Of a stretch of DNA of 13,084 nt, positions 7,690 through 13,084 are shown one piece after another. The stretch's first letter is position 1. Each line of letters begins with the position of its first letter. The notes beneath the pieces are model-generated. The model was given only the letters and a program-made list of their open reading frames with translations. It had not been told where the DNA came from and made no database searches. Source of the DNA: JALOPX01 sp041309605 (GTDB taxonomy: Bacteria; Krumholzibacteriota; Krumholzibacteriia; Krumholzibacteriales; Krumholzibacteriaceae); assembly GCA_041309605.1 (NCBI GenBank), contig JBFYZH010000068.1, forward strand, positions 1-13,084. Direction: 5' to 3'. The position numbers were made by a program, and so were the translations under genes.

Positions 7690-7724
7690 GACCGGATCAA
7701 AACCGGTCGCGCGGTCTGGCCGCG
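7690..7724 (-). promoter_or_regulatory. Two tandem hairpins between yebC and ruvC
   Basis: The 89-nt gap (7663-7751) contains two adjacent perfect inverted repeats. One is CGCGG/CCGCG (7710-7714 with 7720-7724, 5-nt loop); the other is GACCGG/CCGGTC (7690-7695 with 7703-7708, 7-nt loop). Neither is followed by a T-run on the minus strand, so a classical intrinsic terminator is unlikely. An mRNA-processing, attenuation or stability element is possible. I found no convincing promoter or LexA-type operator in the gap. Confidence 0.4.
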
Positions 7725-7751
7725 GGGGAGCCTGCATCTTCCGGGAACCCC

Positions 7752-8507
7752 TCAGAACTCGGATTCAAGCTTGTTGAGAATGTCCTCGGAAATATCGAAA
7801 TTGGAACTGACCCTCTGAACGTCGTCGTTTTCCTCGATTGCGCTCACAAGCTTCAGGACCCTTCTCGCCATATCGATATCCAGTTTGATCGTCGTGACGG
7901 GATTAAGACCGATCTCCGCGAGCTGGTACTTGATGCCCGCGCCGGCTATCTTGTTCCTCAGGGATTCGAAGATCTCCGGGACGCACAGGATCTCGTACTG
8001 ACCGCTCTCGGTCCTGACGTCATCGGCTCCGTTTTCAAGCGCTATCTCGTAGACCTTGTCCTCTTCCGTCTGACCCTGCTCGATGACGATCATTCCCTTG
8101 CTTTCGAACATGTATGAAACGGAATTGGGTTCTCCCATGTGGCCGCCGTATTTACCGAAAAGATGGCGGACCTCCGCGGTGGTCCTGTTCCTGTTGTCCG
8201 TGAGGGATTCCACGAGGATCGCCACGCCTCCGGGACCGTACCCTTCGAAGGTGGCGGCTTCGTACAGAACTCCCGGCAGTTCTCCCGTTCCCCGTTTGAT
8301 CGCCTTGTCGATATTGGCCGCCGGCATGTTGGCCTCACGGGCGCTCAGAAGGGCGGTCCTGAGCCTGGGATTCTTTTCCCTGTCGCCGCCTCCCTCCCTG
8401 GCGGCAACCACTATTTCCTTGATGAGTTTGGTGAAGGTCCTGCTCCGCTGGGAATCGACCTTCTCCTTCTTCCTTCTGATCGTAGCCCATTTGGAATGTC
8501 CTGACAC
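7752..8507 (-). CDS. yebC: YebC/PmpR/TACO1 family protein
   Basis: A conserved cytosolic protein of 251 aa with the start used here. It was long annotated as a transcriptional regulator (PmpR); more recent work on TACO1 and bacterial YebC relatives points to a ribosome-linked role in translating difficult (for example proline-rich) stretches. The family signature SGHSKWATIRRKKEK is at the N-terminus, followed by the central EGYGPGGVAILVES and TDNRNRT blocks and GGHMGEPNSVSYMF. An upstream in-frame TTG at 8522 would add five residues. I prefer the GTG at 8507 because GGAGGG lies 4-5 nt before it and it gives the canonical N-terminus. It is 21 nt after the EF-G-like gene and upstream of ruvCAB, a common position for this family. 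Confidence 0.95.
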   Translation of the reverse strand: MSGHSKWATIRRKKEKVDSQRSRTFTKLIKEIVVAAREGGGDREKNPRLRTALLSAREANMPAANIDKAIKRGTGELPGVLYEAATFEGYGPGGVAILVESLTDNRNRTTAEVRHLFGKYGGHMGEPNSVSYMFESKGMIVIEQGQTEEDKVYEIALENGADDVRTESGQYEILCVPEIFESLRNKIAGAGIKYQLAEIGLNPVTTIKLDIDMARRVLKLVSAIEENDDVQRVSSNFDISEDILNKLESEF

Positions 8508-8511
8508 AGCA

Positions 8512-8517
8512 CCCTCC
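8512..8517 (-). promoter_or_regulatory. Shine-Dalgarno deciding the yebC GTG start
   Basis: GGAGGG on the minus strand, followed by TGCT and then GTG (8507-8505). This site falls after the upstream in-frame TTG (8522), so it can only serve the GTG start, which also gives the canonical family N-terminus. Confidence 0.65.
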
Positions 8518-8528
8518 GGCAAATGATA

Positions 8529-10613
8529 CTAGTTTGATTCCTCTTTTTCGACTTCGGCGGCGGCTATCAGTTTTTGCGCGATTTCATGCGGAACCACGTC
8601 ATAATGGGAAAACTCCCTCGAATGCGAGGCTCTTCCCTGGGTCATCGACCTGAGGGAAGTGGCGTATCGGTAGAGCTCCGACAACGGTACCTGTGCCTTT
8701 ATCTTCTGCATGCTGCCTTCCTGCTCGGTGCCCTGGATCTTTCCGCGCCGCATCGACATGTCGCCCATGACATCGCCCATGTAGTCGTCCGGAACGAGGA
8801 CCTCGACGTTGTATATCGGTTCGAGGATGACGGGCTTGGCCTTTTTGACGGCTTCCTTGAATCCCTTGATGCCCGCCATCTTGAAGGCGGCGTCGGATGA
8901 ATCGACCGAGTGATACGATCCGAAATATATCGCGACCTTCACGTCCTGCACCCTGAACCCCGCCACGACCCCGCCCTGCATCGCGTCCACGACGCCCTTT
9001 TCCACCGCGGGGATGAATTTCGACGGGACGGCTCCGCCAACGACCTCGTCGACGAATTCGAAGCCGCCCTCGCGCGGAAGAGGCTCCAGCCTCAGCCATA
9101 CGTCGCCGAACTGGCCGCGGCCGCCGGACTGCTTCTTGTGTTTGCCCTGGGCTTCGGCGACGGCGGTGATCGTCTCGCGATATGGAATTTTCGGCGGGAT
9201 CATATCCACTTCCACGGCGAATTTTCTTTTCAACCTTCCGAGGATGACCTCGAAATGCAGTTCCCCCTGTCCGGAAAGTATCGTCTGCCGAAGCTCCGGA
9301 TTCATCTCGATACTGAAGGATGGATCCTCTTCGGCGAGTCTGTTGAGACCCGACCCGACCTTGTCCATGTCGCCCTTTGCCTTGGCCTCGATCGCCGTAT
9401 AAAGCGACGGTTTGGGAAACTGGATTCCGACGAGGATCGTATCGGCCGACTTGCTGCTGAGGGTGTGATTCACCTTCGCGGACTTGAGTTTCACGGCGGC
9501 CCCGATATCGCCCGCCAGGATGGAATCCGTTTCGAGCCTTTCCTTGCCCTGCATCACGTAAAGCTGCCCGATCCTTTCGGAAGACTGCGCCGACGTATCG
9601 TACATCTCGGCGCCGACCTTCAGATCGCCGGAGAACGTTTTGATAAACGACAGATCTCCCGTATGTTTCTCGGAAAGCGATTTGAAGACGAAAGCCAGGG
9701 GAGGCTCCGAAGGTCCCACCTTGAGGATCTTCGTCCCGCCGCCATCGGTCCTTGCGGTTACTTCGGTGCGCCACGCGGGTGAAGGAAGCATCATGACGGC
9801 GCAATCGACCATCTGCCTGACACCGATGTTCCCGGTCGCCGACGCGGCGATAAGGGGCACGAGAGTTCCGGAGTGACATCCGGCCCTCAGGCCTTTTTCC
9901 AGTTCCGCGTCTTCCAGCTCTCCGCTTTCGAGAAATTTCTCGAGCAGCGAATCGTCCGCTTCCGCGGCAAAATCCATCAGCATCTGGCGCCATTTATCGA
10001 CCTGGCCGGCCATGTCGGAGGGAATGGCCTCTTCGGTAAATTTACCGGGGCCGGAGTATATATAGGCCTTCTTTTTCAACAGATCGACGATCCCTCTGAA
10101 AGATTCACCCTGCCCGACAGGCAGATTGAGGGGCATCACCTTCGCGCCGAGGAATTTCTGAGCATCTGCCACGCATTTCTCAAAATCGGCATGTTCCTTG
10201 TCCATCCTGTTAACCGCTAATATCCGGGGAATGCCCTTTTTCTCGAAATATCGCCATTTCTTTTCGGTGCCGACCTCGATTCCGGAATCGGCGCTTATGA
10301 CAAGAATCCCGCCTTCGACCACTTCGATACAGGACATTACCTCCCCAACGAAATCCTCGTATCCGGGGGTGTCCAGAAGGTTGATCTTATGCTTGTCGTG
10401 CTCGAAACTGGCGAGACCGGCGACGATCGATATCTGCCTTTCGATCTCATCGGGGGAGGCATCGAAGACCGTATTGCCGTCCTCAATCCTGCCCATCCTG
10501 CTGGTGACGCCCGCGTTGAAAAGGACCGCCTCGCCAAGCATCGTCTTGCCGCATGACTGGTGCCCCGCCAGGATGATGTTCCTGATCTTGTCCGTATCGT
10601 ACTTTTTCAACAT
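8529..10613 (-). CDS. Elongation factor G-like GTPase (EF-G paralogue)
   Basis: A 694-aa translational GTPase with the full EF-G layout. The G domain has P-loop GHQSCGKT (17-24), switch I region ERQISI (58-63) in place of the canonical RGITI, switch II DTPGYEDF (81-88), base-recognition NRMD (135-138) and SAT (258-260). It is followed by domains II and III (about 300-475), domain IV with YHSVDSSDAAFKMA (567-580) and domain V with PDDYMGDVMGDMSMRRGKIQG spread over 608-628. Tyr85 replaces the catalytic His of DTPGH. This and the altered switch I match the EF-G-like/EF-G2 paralogue group rather than canonical FusA, so it is probably not the main translocase. Its biological job is unsettled; roles in translation under stress or as a slow GTPase are guesses. 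It is encoded 21 nt before yebC. The ATG at 10613 is only 2 nt from AGGAGG; a TTG one codon later has better spacing. Confidence 0.92.
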   Translation of the reverse strand: MLKKYDTDKIRNIILAGHQSCGKTMLGEAVLFNAGVTSRMGRIEDGNTVFDASPDEIERQISIVAGLASFEHDKHKINLLDTPGYEDFVGEVMSCIEVVEGGILVISADSGIEVGTEKKWRYFEKKGIPRILAVNRMDKEHADFEKCVADAQKFLGAKVMPLNLPVGQGESFRGIVDLLKKKAYIYSGPGKFTEEAIPSDMAGQVDKWRQMLMDFAAEADDSLLEKFLESGELEDAELEKGLRAGCHSGTLVPLIAASATGNIGVRQMVDCAVMMLPSPAWRTEVTARTDGGGTKILKVGPSEPPLAFVFKSLSEKHTGDLSFIKTFSGDLKVGAEMYDTSAQSSERIGQLYVMQGKERLETDSILAGDIGAAVKLKSAKVNHTLSSKSADTILVGIQFPKPSLYTAIEAKAKGDMDKVGSGLNRLAEEDPSFSIEMNPELRQTILSGQGELHFEVILGRLKRKFAVEVDMIPPKIPYRETITAVAEAQGKHKKQSGGRGQFGDVWLRLEPLPREGGFEFVDEVVGGAVPSKFIPAVEKGVVDAMQGGVVAGFRVQDVKVAIYFGSYHSVDSSDAAFKMAGIKGFKEAVKKAKPVILEPIYNVEVLVPDDYMGDVMGDMSMRRGKIQGTEQEGSMQKIKAQVPLSELYRYATSLRSMTQGRASHSREFSHYDVVPHEIAQKLIAAAEVEKEESN

Positions 10614-10615
10614 TA

Positions 10616-10621
10616 CCTCCT
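10616..10621 (-). promoter_or_regulatory. Shine-Dalgarno of the EF-G-like gene, unusually close to ATG
   Basis: AGGAGG (minus strand) is followed by only TA before the ATG at 10613. The next codon is TTG (10610), which would have a 5-nt spacer like other genes in the window. Initiation at either codon changes the protein by one residue. Confidence 0.5.
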
Positions 10622-10647
10622 GTCAACATTGGTCATATCTCTATCAA

Positions 10648-10666
10648 ACCCGGCGATGGTCCGGGT
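10648..10666 (-). promoter_or_regulatory. Hairpin in the gap between the YIP1 and EF-G-like genes
   Basis: A perfect 6-bp inverted repeat, ACCCGG/CCGGGT with a 7-nt loop, lies in the 103-nt gap (10614-10716). On the minus strand it is followed by TTTGATAG, a very short T-run, so it is at best a weak terminator or attenuator. A TTGACA hexamer overlaps the YIP1 stop codon in this gap, but no convincing -10 box follows at 16-18 nt. Confidence 0.3.
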
Positions 10667-10716
10667 CGGCGGCGCGGCTCATCCAGAAGATCACCCTTCG
10701 CCTTCCTGTCTTATTG

Positions 10717-11466
10717 TCAACTCATGCCGCTCAACTTCTGGGTTAATAAGGCCGCCAGTACGCCGAGTATCCAGAGCGTGGCTGCGGGAACGAGCGCTTT
10801 CTTCCAACTGATCCTGAAGATCGCGGCTACCCCCAGAGTGAAAACGATATAATACCATATCTGGAAAACCGATAACGACTGCATCAGGGCCGCGACGAAT
10901 CCCCCCGCCTCGGGCATAAGGGCCAGCGGACCTATGCTGACGGTCGATTCAGCTCTCGATTCAATCTCCTCGATACCCCTTGCGTGAATGATTATCGCGG
11001 CGATTATCTGTTCCAGCGTGCCTATCAAACCGGTAAAACAGACCAGGCTCAGTATCTTTTTAAAATCCGACCTGGCGCTTACAAGATTTACAATCATGTT
11101 GACAAGCCCGGCTATCACAAAAAGCACGATGAGTATACCGATCGGAGCGATGATCATGCCTGTCCAGCCCATGCGCTGCATTCCGTCGATCGTCGTCTGC
11201 ACGCGTTCCTCGGCGAAACCGTTTTCGTTAAGGCGCGCCAAGTGGATCTGCAATGGCAGGCTGAACCATGCGATCGCAGCGTTGATCGCCGCGAGCACGA
11301 TGAACGCCTTCCACCACTTCAGGCCCGAATCGATCCTGCTGAACACCTTCGACGGATCAAGAAAGATGTCGATCAGCGAGGAAAAGAATCCTCCTTTTAC
11401 CTGGTCCTGCCCCTCCCGGGAATCCTCGCCGCGTCCTGCCGGGTCTTTTTCCATTTTTTCTTCCAT
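10717..11466 (-). CDS. YIP1-family polytopic membrane protein
   Basis: A 249-aa integral membrane protein. A hydrophilic, highly charged N-terminus (1-25) leads into FFSSLIDIFLDPSKVFSRI, the amphipathic entry typical of bacterial YIP1-domain proteins. About five hydrophobic segments follow (approximately 52-72, 103-131, 139-160, 188-213 and 224-242). The FKKILSLVCFTGLIGTLEQI stretch (135-154) and the final KKALVPAATLWILGVLAALL helix also fit that family. Function is unknown in bacteria; YIP1 proteins in eukaryotes act in membrane trafficking, which does not transfer here. An in-frame ATG at 11538 would add 24 residues. I reject it because GGGAG sits 6 nt before the ATG at 11466 and the predicted promoter would start transcription at about 11537. 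It is the first gene of the 13-gene run. Confidence 0.8.
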   Translation of the reverse strand: MEEKMEKDPAGRGEDSREGQDQVKGGFFSSLIDIFLDPSKVFSRIDSGLKWWKAFIVLAAINAAIAWFSLPLQIHLARLNENGFAEERVQTTIDGMQRMGWTGMIIAPIGILIVLFVIAGLVNMIVNLVSARSDFKKILSLVCFTGLIGTLEQIIAAIIIHARGIEEIESRAESTVSIGPLALMPEAGGFVAALMQSLSVFQIWYYIVFTLGVAAIFRISWKKALVPAATLWILGVLAALLTQKLSGMS

Positions 11467-11543
11467 ACCTGTCTCCCAGTGCAAGGAATTAAACCAACCC
11501 TGCCATGCAAATACAGCATCCAGGCGGGAATTGAACAATCTTT

Positions 11544-11572
11544 AAAATAGACTACTTCGGCCTTGCTGTCAA
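11544..11572 (-). promoter_or_regulatory. Sigma70-type promoter of the long operon
   Basis: The minus strand carries a perfect -35 TTGACA (11572-11567), a 17-nt spacer and a -10 TATTTT (11549-11544, four of six matches). The predicted transcription start is near 11537, giving a leader of about 70 nt before the YIP1 gene. It lies between the hairpin after the PDZ gene and the first gene of the operon, exactly where a promoter is expected. It is the only convincing promoter I found for the downstream genes. Confidence 0.7.
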
Positions 11573-11642
11573 AGGATTTAACCACGAAAGGGGGGGCGTT
11601 TGCCAACCATATTGTTATCGCGAAGTTATTCGGTGGAATACG

Positions 11643-11677
11643 GCGGGGACCGGCCGGGCAAGCCGGCCGGTCCCCGC
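11643..11677 (-). terminator. GC-rich 15-bp hairpin after the PDZ gene
   Basis: A perfect 15-bp inverted repeat (11643-11657 pairs with 11663-11677) with a 5-nt loop, 16 nt past the PDZ-gene stop codon. It has a CCGGCCGG core. No T-run follows on either strand, so it is either an intrinsic terminator of the U-less type or a 3' end stability element. Its place before a promoter favours a transcription-unit boundary. Confidence 0.6.
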
Positions 11678-11693
11678 ACGGGTTGGATCCATC

Positions 11694-12740
11694 TCAGTCC
11701 TTGTCATTTTCCAGTTTCTTCAACCGTTTTTCGAGTGTCTCGATCTCCATCCTCAGCTTATCCAGTTCGATCTCACTGTCCCGGACTCCTTCTTCCTGTT
11801 CCTCGAGATCGAGTTCCCGTATTTCGGGCACGGTCAGCTTGAAATGCTTGAAATCGCTCTCTTCGGGGGAGATCCACAATCTCGCGGTCCGGTCGGCAAG
11901 ATCGTCGTAATCGAAGGCGAATATCCTTCTTTCGTCCTTCCTTATGACGACGACATCCATCTTATCCTCGCTCCTGTCCGTTTCCCTCAGCGCATCGAGA
12001 AGATCTTCGGTATCCACAATCTTCTCTCCCGCCGCCTCCACGATGATATCGCCGCTCTTCATGCCGGCTTTCCCGGCAGGTGTGTCCTCGAGCACGTCAA
12101 GGACCAGCACGCCGCCGTCGACGCCGAAATATCCGGCAAGATCGGCGTCCATGTCATGGATCCTGACCCCGATGCAGAGCCCGTTTCCCGTCATTCCCCT
12201 GAATAAATCAATCGCGCCCCTGTAATTGTCGAGTCCCATGCTCCACGAGGGCATGGCGATTTCGTCTCCGCAAGATCTGTCGTTGTTGATGTCTATCGTA
12301 TAGTACTGCCTGGCATATTCGCCGAGCTCGATTTTCATTTCCTTCTTCTTTCCGTCACGGAAGACCACCATCGCCAGCGTGTCGCCGGCCTCCCTGCTTT
12401 TCAGGATTTTCCCTATATCGACCGATTTCTGAACCTTCTCGCCGTCGAACATGTATATGATGTCGTCGTCTTCCAATCCCGCTTTTTCCGCCGGGCTTCC
12501 TTCGATAACGCTCATTACCCAGACACCGCCAGCTTCCGGGTAATCAAGATCCTTTATGAGCTTTTCGTTGAGATCATCCATGTATATGCCGATATAGGGG
12601 GATTTTTTCTCGACGACCTTCACCTTTGCCGGATCGTCGCCTCGCTTGATGACGATCCTGTCCTTGGAAGACGCCGCCGAGGTCATCGATAAGGTCACCG
12701 CCGCTATTACCGCGACGGATATGTATTCTATCTTTCTCAT
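11694..12740 (-). CDS. Exported protein with two PDZ domains and a C-terminal coiled coil
   Basis: A 348-aa protein starting with a signal peptide (MRK, a hydrophobic stretch at about 6-21, and a likely cleavage region near SAASS, 21-25). PDZ domain 1 spans about 48-140, with core GVWVMSVIEGSPAEKAGL (72-89) and DDIIYMFDGEKV; PDZ domain 2 spans about 186-276, with GGVLVLDVLEDTPAGKAGM (209-227) and GDIIVEAAGEKI. The C-terminus from about 306 is strongly charged with heptad-like leucines (LDKLRMEIETLEKRLKKLE, 326-344), predicting a coiled coil. No trypsin-like, S41 or site-2 protease domain is present, so it is probably a periplasmic or cell-surface adaptor that binds protein C-termini. Specific partners are unknown. 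It is set apart from the downstream operon by the hairpin at 11643-11677 and the promoter at 11544-11572. Confidence 0.85.
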   Translation of the reverse strand: MRKIEYISVAVIAAVTLSMTSAASSKDRIVIKRGDDPAKVKVVEKKSPYIGIYMDDLNEKLIKDLDYPEAGGVWVMSVIEGSPAEKAGLEDDDIIYMFDGEKVQKSVDIGKILKSREAGDTLAMVVFRDGKKKEMKIELGEYARQYYTIDINNDRSCGDEIAMPSWSMGLDNYRGAIDLFRGMTGNGLCIGVRIHDMDADLAGYFGVDGGVLVLDVLEDTPAGKAGMKSGDIIVEAAGEKIVDTEDLLDALRETDRSEDKMDVVVIRKDERRIFAFDYDDLADRTARLWISPEESDFKHFKLTVPEIRELDLEEQEEGVRDSEIELDKLRMEIETLEKRLKKLENDKD

Positions 12741-12746
12741 GGCACT

Positions 12747-12762
12747 GCCGCCTCCTGGCGGC
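12747..12762 (-). promoter_or_regulatory. Hairpin enclosing a Shine-Dalgarno of the PDZ gene
   Basis: In the PDZ-gene leader the minus strand has GCCGCC-AGGA-GGCGGC, a perfect 6-bp stem with a 4-nt loop. The AGGAGG ribosome site is formed by the loop plus the first stem bases. A second AGGAGG lies about 18 nt further upstream (12769-12774). Folding could limit ribosome access, which would make this a translational control site. This is inference from sequence only. Confidence 0.4.
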
Positions 12763-12843
12763 CCCTCACCTCCTGAGTGGGGTTGGTGGGAAAGGCTATA
12801 AATTCTTTTCCTGATCTATATATCCCCGAGGGAGAAAAAAGTT

Positions 12844-13084
12844 TCAGAATTTCCAGCCGGTCGCCTTTTCGTATACACGGCGGGTCCGCTCGCCCCAGGC
12901 CGCAAGACCATAGTTCGAGATCACCCGCAGGCGCGCTTTCCCGCCCAGTTCCCTCCGCAGAGGCGCATCTTCGGCGAGCCGCAAGACCGCCGAAGCGAAT
13001 CCTTCAGGATGCCCCGGATCGATGACAAGGCCCGCATCGCCGACAATCGCCGAGATCTCGCCGACGTCGCTCGCGACGCATGCG
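12844..13084 (-). CDS. Glycosyltransferase family 4-like protein, C-terminal fragment
   Basis: The last 79 codons of a gene whose 5' part lies beyond the window. The translation has the typical end of a GT-B, GT4-type glycosyltransferase (Glycos_transf_1 domain): VASDVGEISAIVGDAGLVID, then a DPGHPEGFASAVLRL helix region, LRRELGGKAR, and the closing NYGLAAWGERTRRVYEKA. These correspond to the nucleotide-sugar binding half near the conserved V-x-S-x-x-G-x-x-E region. The upstream catalytic E-x7-E motif would lie outside the window. Such enzymes add sugars to lipid, polysaccharide or other acceptors; donor and acceptor cannot be told from this piece. The stop is TGA at 12844-12846, followed by a T-run (12836-12841), and the PDZ gene begins 103 nt further on. 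Confidence 0.85.
   Translation of the reverse strand, partial: ACVASDVGEISAIVGDAGLVIDPGHPEGFASAVLRLAEDAPLRRELGGKARLRVISNYGLAAWGERTRRVYEKATGWKF

Noticed and set aside
8508..8522. TTG start for yebC giving five extra residues
   Set aside because: The GGAGGG site is downstream of that TTG, and the canonical SGHSKW N-terminus begins right after the GTG at 8507.
8599..9993. A 464-codon open frame on the minus strand within the EF-G-like gene
   Set aside because: An alternative frame of a full-length EF-G-like gene; the translation is Arg/Gly-rich and has no recognised motif.
10687..10725. TTGACA at the YIP1 stop codon as an internal promoter for the EF-G-like gene
   Set aside because: No acceptable -10 hexamer lies 16-18 nt downstream; the match is partly made by the stop codon sequence.
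11467..11538. N-terminal extension of the YIP1 protein starting at the ATG at 11538
   Set aside because: The predicted transcription start is about 11537, the added residues do not look like the family, and a proper Shine-Dalgarno precedes the ATG at 11466.
12781..12843. AT-rich stretch upstream of the PDZ gene as its promoter
   Set aside because: TATATA- and TTATAG-like -10 candidates occur, but none has a matching -35 at the right distance. The T-run after the glycosyltransferase stop has no clear stem before it either.

Overview
The window (about 13.1 kb, GC-rich) is a densely packed bacterial chromosomal segment in which every gene I can support lies on the minus strand, so transcription runs from high to low coordinates. 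In that order it holds: the C-terminal end of a GT4-type glycosyltransferase (cut by the window edge), an exported protein with two PDZ domains, a strong GC-rich hairpin, a sigma70-like promoter, and then a tight run of 13 genes: YIP1-family membrane protein, EF-G-like GTPase, yebC, ruvC, ruvA, ruvB, queA, tgt, yajC, def, fmt, a PASTA-domain membrane protein and rpe.

Gaps in the 13-gene run are mostly 0-35 nt, with several 4-nt stop/start overlaps and a 29-nt overlap at the end. The only longer gaps are 103 nt (YIP1 gene to EF-G-like gene) and 89 nt (yebC to ruvC), and both contain hairpins. I saw only one convincing promoter (TTGACA, 17-nt spacer, TATTTT), just upstream of the YIP1 gene. A single long transcription unit is therefore the simplest reading, possibly with internal processing or attenuation at the two hairpin gaps.

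Functions group by module. YebC and an EF-G paralogue (translation) come first, then RuvABC (Holliday-junction processing), QueA and Tgt (queuosine in tRNA), YajC (Sec translocon accessory), Def and Fmt (formyl-methionine cycle), a PASTA membrane protein (probable peptidoglycan-binding ectodomain) and Rpe (pentose phosphate pathway). The yebC-ruvCAB and queA-tgt-yajC pieces are widespread in bacteria. The def-fmt-PASTA-rpe tail resembles the Firmicute def-fmt-...-prpC-prkC-rsgA-rpe cluster with the kinase and phosphatase parts missing.

Organism: a GC-rich bacterium, probably diderm. Frequent TTG starts (rpe, ruvA, ruvB, ruvC) and GTG starts (tgt, yebC) are each backed by a good Shine-Dalgarno sequence. 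The gene mix suggests an uncultured lineage near the FCB or delta-proteobacterial grade (for example Krumholzibacteriota or Eisenbacteria-like), but that is a low-confidence inference. I see no mobile elements, CRISPR arrays, tRNA or rRNA genes, or prophage. The window is mainly housekeeping. The points most worth a second look are the EF-G paralogue with Tyr at the catalytic His position beside YebC, the kinase-less PASTA protein, the PDZ-only exported protein, and the regulatory hairpins.
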